A stretch of 64,000 nt of DNA from Acetobacter ghanensis (lineage in GTDB: Bacteria; Pseudomonadota; Alphaproteobacteria; Acetobacterales; Acetobacteraceae). The stretch is from NCBI RefSeq assembly GCF_001499675.1, contig NZ_LN609302.1:1-64000 (forward strand), in the 5' to 3' direction. Below the pieces are notes generated by a model, which saw nothing but the letters and a program-made list of their open reading frames with translations, was not told where the DNA came from and ran no database searches. Positions 53,769 to 62,867 of this stretch are shown piece by piece. Each line of letters begins with the position of its first letter. The stretch's first letter is position 1. A program made the position numbers and the translations under genes.

Positions 53769-54675
53769 GAGCACAAACCGCAAAACCGTTATCGGGGCCT
53801 TCGTGCTGTTCGGCGGCTTTTTGGCCCTGTTTATTGTCATGGCCTTTGGGCACATGAGCTTCCTCGCCCCCTCGCGCGAGGCGGTGGTGGTGTTCCAGAA
53901 CTCCATTACCGGCCTGTCTGTTGGTGCGCCGGTCAACTTCCGTGGGGTCAAGGTGGGCACGGTCAAAAGCATTACCCTGCGCTTTGACCCGGCAGACCAC
54001 AAAGCCTACATCCCCGTAGTGCTCACGCTGGAGCCGGACCAGATTCACGTCGTCAAGGACGTGCCCGGCGGCAACAAGGTGAGTATTCAGGAACTGATCG
54101 GCATTGGCCTGCGCGCAGAGCTGAACCTGCTCAGCTTTGTAACCGGCCAGTCCAACATCGAGCTGGACTTTGACCGCTCGGTAGAGCCGGTTCTGCACCC
54201 GCGCATTACCAACCTGCCCGAAATTCCCGTCCGCATGTCTGCCGTGGAAAAACTGAAGGATACGCTGGGCCAGATCCCCATCAAGGAGATCAGCCACCAT
54301 GCGGATGCGGCCCTGCTGTCCGTCACCCAGTTGAGTGACAGCCTGAACAAGGACCTGCCGCCCCTGCTGCTTAGCGCCAAGGTTACGGCTGACCGCTCGC
54401 ACGAGACCATAGAGGCCGCAACCGCCGCCATTAAAGACCTGCAAGCCAAGCTGGACGTCACGCTGGGCAAAATGGACCAGTTGATGGAAACGGGGAACAC
54501 GCAGCTAAACGCCCGTGGCGCGGACCTGCACGCCACGCTTACATCGGCCACCCAGACGCTGGATTCGTTACAGGCCATTCTCTCCCCCCGTTCCATCGAC
54601 CGCGCCAATCTGGATGCCGCATTGCGTGACATTGCCGCCACCGCCGCATCCCTGCGTCTTCTCCTCCGATGTTGA
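53761..54675 (+). CDS. mlaD: MCE/MlaD family substrate-binding protein
   Basis: This 304-residue protein has an N-terminal transmembrane helix (VIGAFVLFGGFLALFIVMAF) and an MCE domain (GLSVGAPVNFRGVKVGTVKS). A long helical C-terminal part (about 170-300) probably forms a periplasmic needle or stem. MlaD hexamers hold lipids in a hydrophobic channel. It is followed by an auxiliary lipoprotein, as in PqiC and Ttg2-like operons. Confidence 0.92.
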   Translation: MSESTNRKTVIGAFVLFGGFLALFIVMAFGHMSFLAPSREAVVVFQNSITGLSVGAPVNFRGVKVGTVKSITLRFDPADHKAYIPVVLTLEPDQIHVVKDVPGGNKVSIQELIGIGLRAELNLLSFVTGQSNIELDFDRSVEPVLHPRITNLPEIPVRMSAVEKLKDTLGQIPIKEISHHADAALLSVTQLSDSLNKDLPPLLLSAKVTADRSHETIEAATAAIKDLQAKLDVTLGKMDQLMETGNTQLNARGADLHATLTSATQTLDSLQAILSPRSIDRANLDAALRDIAATAASLRLLLRC

Positions 54676-54711
54676 ACGTAACCCGCAACTTCTGCTGATG
54701 GGACGCCGCCC

Positions 54712-55302
54712 ATGACCTTTGCGCCACGCCGCTCACTTCTGGCCGTTCTGGCCGGGTGCTCCCTCCTGTCCGGCTGTGCCTCCCCGCCGCTGCGGCTGTA
54801 CACGCTAGGTGTGCCATCGGACGCCAACACCATTGAACCGCACCTTTCCTCCCGCGCGGCTACCATTGCCATCAGCCGGGTGATCATGCCCGACTATCTG
54901 GACTCGCAGGACATCATCACCCGTCAGGGCGAGGAAATCCTGCGTAGCCCGCGCTCGCGCTGGGCCACACGCCTCTCCCTTGGCGTTACGGACCTGCTGA
55001 CCAACGTGCTGGCCAACAAGCGCCCATCGGAGCTGATTACGGACCAGCCGCTGGCGGATGTGGCCACCATGCGGGTGCAGATTGATATTTCCCGCTTTGA
55101 TGTGGATGCAGACGGGCGGGCCACGTTGGATGCAACATGGGCCGTACTGCCGCGTGACCCCAACCAGCCGCTTACGCGCGAGCGCACACACCTTGTGGCC
55201 ACGGGTTCGGTCAGCACGGATGCGGACGTTGCCTCCCTTATGCGTGACCTGGTCATCCGGCTGGCGGAAAAGGTTAACACCACCATTCCACCCGCACGCT
55301 AA
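54712..55302 (+). CDS. ABC-type transport auxiliary lipoprotein (PqiC-like)
   Basis: This 196-residue lipoprotein has a lipobox (LAGCSLLSGCASPPLRLYTL, lipidated Cys near 22). The rest, with IAISRVIMPDYLDSQDIITR and VQIDISRFDVDADGRATLDA, follows the PqiC/DUF330 auxiliary family. It lies 36 bases after mlaD. Such lipoproteins link the MCE machinery to the outer membrane. Confidence 0.85.
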   Translation: MTFAPRRSLLAVLAGCSLLSGCASPPLRLYTLGVPSDANTIEPHLSSRAATIAISRVIMPDYLDSQDIITRQGEEILRSPRSRWATRLSLGVTDLLTNVLANKRPSELITDQPLADVATMRVQIDISRFDVDADGRATLDATWAVLPRDPNQPLTRERTHLVATGSVSTDADVASLMRDLVIRLAEKVNTTIPPAR

Positions 55303-55446
55303 CACCCCCGCCGTTCTTCCCACCCCTGCAGGTGGGCACAGACGCCAAAGCGCGGTATGGTGCCCACCCGCACGGCCGCCACGCCCCAACTCCAAAGGGC
55401 AAGCACACGCTGCGGCACACGAACAGGGACAGGGAAACAGTTCAAG

Positions 55447-56616
55447 GTGGGTAAGACATTCTGCGTGGTCGGGGCCGGCTTTAGCGGCGCGGTTATTGCC
55501 CGGCACCTTGCCAGCCGTGGCCACAAGGTGGTTGTGGTGGATGAGCGCTCTCATCTGGCAGGCAACTGCCACACGGAGCGCGATAACCAGACCGGGGTTA
55601 TGGTCCACCGTTATGGTCCCCACATTTTCCATACTGCCAACGAGCGGGTCTGGTCCTACGTGCAGCAGTTTGGCACGTTCCGCCCCTACGTTAACCGCGT
55701 AAAGGCCATTGCCCGCGGGCAGGTGTTCAGCCTGCCCATCAACCTGCTGACCATTAACGCGCTGTTCAAAACCACATTTGGTCCGGCACAGGCCCGCGCC
55801 TTTATTGCCAGCAAGGCCGACCACACCATTACCCAGCCCCGCACCTTCCGCGAGCAGGCCTTGAGCATGGTGGGCCCCGAACTCTACGAGACCTTTTTTG
55901 AAGGCTACACCCGCAAACAGTGGGGCTGTGACCCGGACACCCTGCCGGCCTCCATTCTCAAACGCCTGCCGCTGCGCTTTAATTATGACGACAATTACTT
56001 CAACCATCCCTACCAAGGGATGCCGCAGGATGGTTACACGGCCATTGTCTCCAATATTCTGGCGGAATTCTCCAACACCATAGACATCCGGCTGGGCGCT
56101 ACGTTCGAGGATATGCCCGAGACCTTTGACCATGTGTTCTACACTGGCCCGCTGGACCGCTACTTTGGGTTCAAACTGGGACGGCTGGAATACAGAACGC
56201 TGGATTTTGAACGCTTTGTTAGCCCTGAACCCGATTATCAGGGCACGGCGGTCATGAATTACTGCGACGCAGACGTACCCTACACCCGCATTGCCGAACA
56301 CAAGCACTTTGCCCCGTGGGAACAGGCACAGTTTGAACAGACTGTCTGCTTCCGCGAGTACAGCCGCGCAGCCCAGAAGGCCGACATCCCATACTACCCC
56401 ATCCGCCTGAGTGGCGAGCAGCGCCTGCTGCGTGCGTATGAGGATATGGCACGGACCAGCAAGGGGGTTTCCTTCCTCGGGCGTTTGGGCACATACCGCT
56501 ATCTGGACATGGACGTAACCATCCACGAGGCGTTGGAGGCGTGTGACCAGATAGACGTTGCACTGGCCAGCCATGGCGCGCAGGCGCTGCCCGCCTTTTT
56601 TACGCCCCAGCCCTGA
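55447..56616 (+). CDS. glf: UDP-galactopyranose mutase
   Basis: This 389-residue flavoenzyme converts UDP-galactopyranose to UDP-galactofuranose for surface polysaccharide. The FAD-binding start CVVGAGFSGAVIARHLASRG and YGPHIFHTANERVWSYVQQF are typical. WGCDPDTLPASILKRLPLRF and FNYDDNYFNHPYQGMPQDGY are conserved UGM motifs. I chose the GTG at 55447; a longer frame from 55357 would add 30 low-complexity residues. The following genes are glycosyltransferases. Confidence 0.93.
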   Translation: MGKTFCVVGAGFSGAVIARHLASRGHKVVVVDERSHLAGNCHTERDNQTGVMVHRYGPHIFHTANERVWSYVQQFGTFRPYVNRVKAIARGQVFSLPINLLTINALFKTTFGPAQARAFIASKADHTITQPRTFREQALSMVGPELYETFFEGYTRKQWGCDPDTLPASILKRLPLRFNYDDNYFNHPYQGMPQDGYTAIVSNILAEFSNTIDIRLGATFEDMPETFDHVFYTGPLDRYFGFKLGRLEYRTLDFERFVSPEPDYQGTAVMNYCDADVPYTRIAEHKHFAPWEQAQFEQTVCFREYSRAAQKADIPYYPIRLSGEQRLLRAYEDMARTSKGVSFLGRLGTYRYLDMDVTIHEALEACDQIDVALASHGAQALPAFFTPQP

Positions 56617-56741
56617 GCCTCGGCCACGCTATGGCCGAAAACCATCCCACGGGTTGCAATTACAAGGCGCGTTGTCGAAGATAGCCTTTAAATACCCGCC
56701 CAATACCATGCCTATTTACGGCTTTCTTACAGGACACCCTG

Positions 56742-57464
56742 ATGCAAAAATACTTTATTAGTCTGGACAGAACGCCCGAACGCACAGAACGTTTTTTAAA
56801 AGCCAATGCCCATATCAAGGGCTTTGAAAGATATGCAGGGCTAGATGGCAAAAAGCTGGACCGGGATGATGTGATTGCCAAAGGACTCATGGCCCCCGAC
56901 TGCGGCTTTACCGCCGGGGCAATGGGGTCCGGGCTTGCCCACGCAACCCTGTGGGGCCGCGTTGTAAAAAGCGGTAAACCCGCCCATATTTTTGAAGACG
57001 ATGCTTTTCTGTGCCGCAACTTTGAGCAGGAAAGCGACCGGATTATTGCCAACCTGCCCGATGACTGGGAAATTATCCTGTGGGGCAACAATTACGACAG
57101 TATTCTGGAATTTGAACTGCTGCCCGGCATTACGCAGTGCGTTGCCATCTTCAACCAAGACGATGTCCGCCGTGGTATTCCTGCATTCCTGAACATGGAT
57201 GTTTCCTCCAGCCCGTTCCGGCTGAGCCAGACTTTTGGCATCTGTGGCTATGCCATCTCACCACTGGGGGCCTCCCGTCTGCTGGAACGCTGCCTACCGT
57301 TCAAATCCGTGGAAGTAACCTACCCCGGCCTTGGTATGCGGGTGCTGACCACCACCTCCATCGACCACCTGATGAACATCCACTACCGCAACATCAAGGC
57401 TTACACGTCCTTCCCGCCCCTATGCGTGACGGATAATGACTCCTCCAACAGCCTGAACAAATAA
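56742..57464 (+). CDS. Glycosyltransferase family 25
   Basis: This 240-residue GT25 protein has the start MQKYFISLDRTPERTERFLK, GAMGSGLAHATLWGRVVKSG, a DxD-like IFEDDAFLC and ISPLGASRLLERCLPF. GT25 enzymes add galactose or other sugars to lipopolysaccharide or glycans. It follows glf on the same strand, consistent with galactofuranose-containing glycan. It converges with the next gene at the terminator 57472-57504. Confidence 0.85.
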   Translation: MQKYFISLDRTPERTERFLKANAHIKGFERYAGLDGKKLDRDDVIAKGLMAPDCGFTAGAMGSGLAHATLWGRVVKSGKPAHIFEDDAFLCRNFEQESDRIIANLPDDWEIILWGNNYDSILEFELLPGITQCVAIFNQDDVRRGIPAFLNMDVSSSPFRLSQTFGICGYAISPLGASRLLERCLPFKSVEVTYPGLGMRVLTTTSIDHLMNIHYRNIKAYTSFPPLCVTDNDSSNSLNK

Positions 57465-57471
57465 AACCAGC

Positions 57472-57504
57472 GAGGTTCTGGAGCACTTACCCCTCCAGAA
57501 CCTC
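57472..57504. terminator. Bidirectional hairpin between converging genes
   Basis: GAGGTTCTGGAG (57472-57483) and CTCCAGAACCTC (57493-57504) are perfect 12-base reverse complements with a 9-base loop. There is no long T run, but the place between two converging genes fits a terminator. Confidence 0.75.
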
Positions 57505-57512
57505 CACCCGGC

Positions 57513-58586
57513 TCAATTCCCTTGCAGTCTGCCAATAAGGTATTGGTTCACCTTGTTCAGCAGTTCTTTTTCAATATAAAATTTTGACTTGAGATATTCG
57601 AGATACTCCAGCGCAGTACTCCCTAAAACTCTATCGAGTGTCTCGCTGTTTTCAAAAAGGATATTGGCGTCCGCATTCAGGTTGGTCTGGAAGAACTCCT
57701 TTACCTGATCATAGAGTGGGAAGAAGGCTGGACCGCTGATAGATTCCAGATGCCAGTTTAAAAACGTAATCGCATAATTATAAAAATGGTCTTTTGCGGG
57801 TACCCACAACCCACGTTTGACCAAAAATACACGCAGTAATTCCAGCGCTTCCAAACAACAGGCAAAACTGCTGCTCCGGCTGTTGCTGACAGAGCCTTTT
57901 CTGTTCTCAATATGATGAAGCAGAACATCATCAATATACATAATTCTGGGCGCAACCAGAAAAGACGCAGCACTAAAAAACAGGTCGTTTGTTAAGCGTA
58001 TTTCCTGAAATTCAAGGTGATTCTCAGCAATGAAATCCCGCCTAAAAAGCCTGTCCCATGCCCACCATGTCGCGCTATCAAAAATATTCCCCTCCACCTC
58101 CATGGCGGAAAAAATCTGATAAGGGCGGAACTGGTCAAAAATGGGATAGTGGATTTTTTCTTCAATATTAAGGGTCAGATCTACCCGGTCCGCCTGATAG
58201 AAAATGATATCCGCCTGCGCAAGCGTTAGTGCATGTAAGCATTTTTCAAAAATATTCGATTCATATTGGTCATCACTATCCAAGAACAGAACGTACTGAC
58301 CACTGGAATGCCGAAAACCTACATTCCGCGCATGGCCTGCGCCACCATTCTGCTCGGTCTTAATGACTTTAACATGGTTGTAAGAGCGAAAAACGTCCTG
58401 TAAACGCGCAAAGGTTGCATCTGTTGAGCAATCATCAACAATCATAACCTCAACATCATAGCCCTGCATGATGTGTTTTGTCTGATTCCTGATGTTATCA
58501 ATAAGAGTATCAAAATACTCTTCAGCATTATAAACCGTGATGATAGCCGATATTTTATATGACACGCTTGTCTGAGCCTTCACCAC
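57513..58586 (-). CDS. Glycosyltransferase family 2
   Basis: This 357-residue protein has a GT-A domain with the N-terminal SAIITVYNAEEYFDTLIDNI, VMIVDDCSTDATF and GQYVLFLDSDDQYESNIFE (DxD). The C-terminal half is helical (CLEALELLRVFLVKRGLWV). It probably adds a sugar to lipopolysaccharide or a capsule. It is on the opposite strand to glf. GC content is lower than in the core genes, suggesting acquisition within the cluster. Confidence 0.88.
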   Translation of the reverse strand: MVKAQTSVSYKISAIITVYNAEEYFDTLIDNIRNQTKHIMQGYDVEVMIVDDCSTDATFARLQDVFRSYNHVKVIKTEQNGGAGHARNVGFRHSSGQYVLFLDSDDQYESNIFEKCLHALTLAQADIIFYQADRVDLTLNIEEKIHYPIFDQFRPYQIFSAMEVEGNIFDSATWWAWDRLFRRDFIAENHLEFQEIRLTNDLFFSAASFLVAPRIMYIDDVLLHHIENRKGSVSNSRSSSFACCLEALELLRVFLVKRGLWVPAKDHFYNYAITFLNWHLESISGPAFFPLYDQVKEFFQTNLNADANILFENSETLDRVLGSTALEYLEYLKSKFYIEKELLNKVNQYLIGRLQGN

Positions 58587-58691
58587 AAAATTCTGAGAAT
58601 GCGTATCAGTCTATCATGCCTTTGCCATCAAACCCAACGAAAAACCCCGCATTGTAGAAAACCCGACTGACTGCAAAGACCGCCTGACAGC

Positions 58692-58723
58692 AAAAAAGGC
58701 TGCATCATGATCCTGATGCAGCC
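58692..58723 (-). terminator. Terminator downstream of the DUF4422-GT8 gene
   Basis: Arms GGCTGCATCA (58698-58707) and TGATGCAGCC (58714-58723) form a ten-pair stem followed on the minus strand by T6. Confidence 0.9.
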
Positions 58724-58781
58724 CTTGCCGATTTGTTCAGACCTGTTTGAACGCAAACTATCTCACGTCAAAAACACCCAT

Positions 58782-60485
58782 TTAGGCCACGCTTTCTACA
58801 CTCTGGGTCTGCGGGGTTTGATAAGCAAATGCCTTTGCCTGATACGCCAGATAGAGCTCTGTCATGGGGTGGGCGGCATCGGGCTTCCACGGCTTGTTCT
58901 CCCCCGTAAAGTGGATCAGCGCGGGGTTATGAACCGCAGCGGCGGCCACACTTTTCGGGTAGGCGGCCTCCAGTTCACTACTGCTATAAACCCGAGACCC
59001 GACATTCCACCTTAACGGCAGAATTTTAATGTCGTCCTTATAAGCGATATTGATGATGTCCTGATCCTGAAGGGTCAGGTTTTTCATATTCTTCAAAAAA
59101 GATTCCAAATATAGGAACCGCAGGTTCTTATATTTTCTAACGGCCTGCTCCCGGTTAAAAAGCAGAACGCCGGCGTTAATATAGCTCTTGTTCCAGTTCA
59201 GCCCGAACAACCTTCTGGACTGGCTGACGCCACCTTCATCATTACAGCCAGCAAGCGTTTTGCCGTCCATATCCATGTTCCACAGGGTGATGATGTCGTC
59301 ACAGACGAGCGTATCCAGATCCATATAGATCAGGCGTTTAACACTCTGGGGCAGGCATTCGTGCATAAACAGCCGGTAATAGGTGTTCCGGTTAATATGC
59401 TCGCGGTTATGCGGGTAAACCGTAAAGATGTAATCGTCCTCTATGGCATAGAAGTCGAACTTTACTTCTTTAAACTTGTTGCACAGGAAGTCCCGCGTCA
59501 CCGGAGACAGTTTTTCGTCATGCAGAACGTGGAAGCGGAGGCGCGAGGCATCCGACGTGTTTTTTATGACTGAATAAATGGAGACGAGGGCCTGTTTAAT
59601 ATACCCATCATCAAACGACACAACGATATGCACATCCTCTGCATGAGGGTGCGCGACCTTCCGGACTGATCGGGAAGAAATCTGCGCCATGATCTGTTTA
59701 TAATTATATTCTGGCTCAAAATCAGTATAGATGATCAGCCCAGCATGAATAATATTGTTACTTTTCTCCAAAAGCTTGTGCTTCAGAACAAACGCATACA
59801 AAAACCGCTCGGCCAGAAAGCCATATACCCGCTTCTGGTAATCATCATAATGCGTTGTATCCAACACCTCTTCTACAGAGAAGAGAACCGAAAATAGAAA
59901 GGAACAGTATTCGTTAAACAGGTCCCGCCGCATGACAAAGATGTTGCCGAATACGGACATCTCCAGGTTCATGGAAATAATCATGAACTCGTAATATTCC
60001 GGCGCTTTATTTTTTATAACTGACAGCGCAATGTCGAGGTCTTTTTTATAATGGTTGTAACAGTAATGGTTATAGACCGTCATCGTATTACCGGGGGACG
60101 ATGTGGGGTGCACATTAACCAGAGGTGACAGAACAATAGGGTTCTGGCGGCAGGTTTCTTCAATACCGGCTGAAAGATACTGGGTAATATCGACTTTTTT
60201 CTCAATATAAAGTGTGCTGTTGCGGTCTCCGCCTGCAAAATTCAGGTAACGGCGGTAATGGTTGAGCCCGACATAGTCATGGTTTGTGTTTTTCCATATC
60301 CAGTACAGGCCGGTCAGCTCACACCATTCCCTGTTTTTATGGGAAATATTATCCCCTGTATCATCCCCGATCATGCCATCAAGAACATGGTTGGAAATGG
60401 CACGACCTACCTGGATTGGTTCAAAATATTGATTTCTTGCGATTAACCCTTCTTTATGATGACATACATAAATCTTAATATCCAT
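58782..60485 (-). CDS. Fused DUF4422 and GT8 glycosyltransferase
   Basis: This 567-residue protein joins two enzymes. The N-terminal half (about 1-255) is DUF4422 (KIYVCHHKEGLIARNQYFEP, then YIWKNTNHDYVGLNHYRRYL-like text). From about 290 it is a GT8 domain (HIVVSFDDGYIKQALVSIYS, RFHVLHDEKLSPVTRDFL, YMDLDTLVCDDIITLWNMDM and QDQDIINIAYKDDIKILPLR). DUF4422 proteins are themselves glycosyltransferase-like, so the chain may add two sugars in turn. It is a minus-strand single gene with its own terminator. Confidence 0.88.
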   Translation of the reverse strand: MDIKIYVCHHKEGLIARNQYFEPIQVGRAISNHVLDGMIGDDTGDNISHKNREWCELTGLYWIWKNTNHDYVGLNHYRRYLNFAGGDRNSTLYIEKKVDITQYLSAGIEETCRQNPIVLSPLVNVHPTSSPGNTMTVYNHYCYNHYKKDLDIALSVIKNKAPEYYEFMIISMNLEMSVFGNIFVMRRDLFNEYCSFLFSVLFSVEEVLDTTHYDDYQKRVYGFLAERFLYAFVLKHKLLEKSNNIIHAGLIIYTDFEPEYNYKQIMAQISSRSVRKVAHPHAEDVHIVVSFDDGYIKQALVSIYSVIKNTSDASRLRFHVLHDEKLSPVTRDFLCNKFKEVKFDFYAIEDDYIFTVYPHNREHINRNTYYRLFMHECLPQSVKRLIYMDLDTLVCDDIITLWNMDMDGKTLAGCNDEGGVSQSRRLFGLNWNKSYINAGVLLFNREQAVRKYKNLRFLYLESFLKNMKNLTLQDQDIINIAYKDDIKILPLRWNVGSRVYSSSELEAAYPKSVAAAAVHNPALIHFTGENKPWKPDAAHPMTELYLAYQAKAFAYQTPQTQSVESVA

Positions 60486-60672
60486 TATATGCGTCTCTCA
60501 GCCCAGATTTTGGAAAATATTTTTTCATCAGTTGGTATTTGTATATCGTCTATCACCCATGCGGGGAATACAAGAAGCCCGATTTACGCATGGCTTACAT
60601 TACGAAAATAAAACAGACGGCATGACACCATCTGTATTATCGGCATACAAATAACCCACCCAATAGTTTGCA

Positions 60673-61257
60673 TCAATCTGGAATATTCAGAAGTGTAATG
60701 ATTTCAGCAAGATCAAGTGGATTTATTTGCCGTGGCTCCACTTCAAACCGTGCCAGCCTGCCTACCAGTTTGACGGGTTTTAAATACTTTTCCACACAGT
60801 GGTAATATGGGCGGTTTGTATAGTCATCCCACAACACAACAACGGGCTTTTGGGTCAGGAACAGGGTTGCGAGAAAGCACCCTACTCTGAACCGGCCATC
60901 TATCAGAACCAAGTCAGGCTGCTGGAACAGATCATTCCGCCAGATAGCAAGGGAATAGTTGCTCCAGTTCCGCCAGGCTCTCTCATCCACAGGGAAGCCC
61001 CACTCCTTGGTCGGACCAATATCCACCCACTGCAACAGCACGCGGGCGGCCGGGTAATCCCTCTTCAGGACTTCGTGCAGGTTTTTTGCCCAGTCCAGAT
61101 CACTTTCAACAGACATAATAAAAGGATGCTGCTGTCTGGCGGCTTCAACTGTTGAGCCGCCGCTCCCATATTCCAGAATAATATTATGCTTTTTATACGT
61201 TTCTACAATATATTCCCCTTCATCTGGCGGAAAGGTCAATACTGGCACTGTTGGCAT
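60673..61257 (-). CDS. SAM-dependent methyltransferase-like protein
   Basis: This protein of about 194 residues has a SAM-binding-like motif ILEYGSGGSTVEAARQQHPF, an acidic strand end (IMSVESDLDW) and a later loop PDLVLIDGRFRVGCFLATLF. It resembles class I methyltransferases, or a related DUF, in polysaccharide clusters. AGGA lies eight bases before the ATG at 61257; an ATG nine bases upstream is possible. The substrate is unknown. Confidence 0.65.
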   Translation of the reverse strand: MPTVPVLTFPPDEGEYIVETYKKHNIILEYGSGGSTVEAARQQHPFIMSVESDLDWAKNLHEVLKRDYPAARVLLQWVDIGPTKEWGFPVDERAWRNWSNYSLAIWRNDLFQQPDLVLIDGRFRVGCFLATLFLTQKPVVVLWDDYTNRPYYHCVEKYLKPVKLVGRLARFEVEPRQINPLDLAEIITLLNIPD

Positions 61258-61400
61258 AAAATTCATCCTGACTATCTGGCGCGGGCAAAGAGCTTTCTGT
61301 TCCCCTTACATATCCCGCCAGCAGAATCCACCACCATTCATTGAATAATTCAATCCATCCCCCTCACAGGGAAAAACCGGCCGCAGGCCGCCCTACATCC

Positions 61401-62141
61401 ATGTTGCGGGCCTCATTATCCTTCTATATCCTGAAAATATTGGATATATTTTTTTTCAAACAGGGAAATATCGCCGTGTCGGAATCTGATAGAAGTCATT
61501 GTAACCAGACAATAGATAAATTCATTTATTTTGGTAATCTTTACCCGCATGAACCGCAATTTCAGTCTGGCCTGTTTTATGGTCTGGCCCTCACCCCCCG
61601 CTTTGAGCGGGACATCGCGCATGATGCACGGAAGAATATGCCGTTTGCGGATGGAAGCGTAAAAGGCTTTCAGTCTCAGGATGTGTTTGAACATATTCCG
61701 TATCAGAAAATCCCTGCCATTATGGACGACATTTTCAGATGCCTGCAAAAAGGCGGCATCTTCCGCCTAAGCCTCCCGGACTACAACAGCCCGCTACTAC
61801 GCAGGCGCTCTGTTTATGACGCGGACGGCAATATTCTGTGCGATCTGGCTATGGGCGGCATGGTCTCCGCAACCCTCAATGACGGGGTGCAGGTAGGTTT
61901 TGCCGGAGAGGAGGGCGATTCACACATCTGGTTCCCCACCTTTAACACCGTTCTGCCACTTATTCTGACGTCCGAAATCCGCAAGTGTGACACCATCCAG
62001 ATTCACCATGCGTGGATTGATAAGGACAAGTGGATCTGCAAGCCGTTCGAACAGGGTGTCATGCCCGTATCCAGAGTGCCACCGCATGATATGCGGGCCG
62101 ATGGCAAGCCCATTTCCATTGTGATCGATTTTATTAAATAA
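61401..62141 (+). CDS. Methyltransferase-like protein (methyltransferase 11 type)
   Basis: This is a roughly 246-residue protein. The region DIAHDARKNMPFADGSVKGF, then QSQDVFEHIPYQKIPAIMDD and RCLQKGGIFRLSLPDY, matches the C-terminal half of Methyltransf_11-type enzymes, but the usual GxGxG strand is not obvious. A TTG at 61341 also keeps the frame; the start is uncertain. It is divergent from the previous methyltransferase-like gene and may modify the same glycan. Confidence 0.6.
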   Translation: MLRASLSFYILKILDIFFFKQGNIAVSESDRSHCNQTIDKFIYFGNLYPHEPQFQSGLFYGLALTPRFERDIAHDARKNMPFADGSVKGFQSQDVFEHIPYQKIPAIMDDIFRCLQKGGIFRLSLPDYNSPLLRRRSVYDADGNILCDLAMGGMVSATLNDGVQVGFAGEEGDSHIWFPTFNTVLPLILTSEIRKCDTIQIHHAWIDKDKWICKPFEQGVMPVSRVPPHDMRADGKPISIVIDFIK

Positions 62142-62290
62142 TTCCTACCATGGGCACGGCGCACCACACCCCCGCATTGTCGGGCGGATAACCAGACAAT
62201 TAAGCCACACCCCGGCCATTGAGTAGGTGCGCGCCAGCGGTTAAACTGGTAACAGATGTGTTTGATTAACCATTCCGGAGCCCACCAGAC

Positions 62291-62803
62291 ATGAGCGAAA
62301 CTGTAACCGGCGCAAAAGAAGCAGATGCTGCCGACGCAGTTCCAAGAGCAGACGCCCCCAAGTCCAAGCGGAAACTGATTATGGCGGGTGCTGCCGGTCT
62401 TGTTCTCCTTGTTGGTGGTGGGGTGTTCTGGGAAAAGGACAAAATCTTCACGTCCAAGCTCAAGCGGGATGTGGGTAACAAGGCGGAAGCCGCCATGCAC
62501 CCGCCCATTCTGCTGGGCATTCCTCCCATGGTCTCCAACCTGGACACGTCGGGCGGCCATCCAGTTTACGTCAAGCTGACTGCCAAGGTGGAAGTCAGCG
62601 GTGTGCCTAACGAAGCCGCACTTCAGGACCGGATTGCGGAAATTCAGGACATCTTCCAGACCTACCTGCACGAAACACGGCCGCAGGACATCCGGGGGAA
62701 TGGTATTTACAGGCTGCGCGAATCCATTTTGCGCCGTTTGCGCGCACAGCTTGCCCCCTTGCAGGTTACAAACCTGTATCTTGTTGAATTCCTTGTCCAG
62801 TAA
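62291..62803 (+). CDS. fliL: Flagellar basal body-associated protein FliL
   Basis: This 170-residue protein has one transmembrane helix (KLIMAGAAGLVLLVGGGVFW, about 28-47), then the FliL periplasmic domain (VYVKLTAKVEVSGVPNEAAL, and RLRESILRRLRAQLAPLQVT). FliL supports stator function near the motor. GGAG precedes the ATG by about 10 bases. It is followed by fliM on the same strand, as usual. Confidence 0.92.
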   Translation: MSETVTGAKEADAADAVPRADAPKSKRKLIMAGAAGLVLLVGGGVFWEKDKIFTSKLKRDVGNKAEAAMHPPILLGIPPMVSNLDTSGGHPVYVKLTAKVEVSGVPNEAALQDRIAEIQDIFQTYLHETRPQDIRGNGIYRLRESILRRLRAQLAPLQVTNLYLVEFLVQ

Positions 62804-62867
62804 AGCTCTCCGGCTTCTGACATCCGTTTAAAACAGACACACCTCAGGAACCGTAGCGACAAACCAC

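Noticed and set aside
54805..56574. 589-codon minus-strand frame opposite the lipoprotein and glf genes
   Set aside because: It is antisense to genes with clear motifs (lipobox, FAD-binding site).
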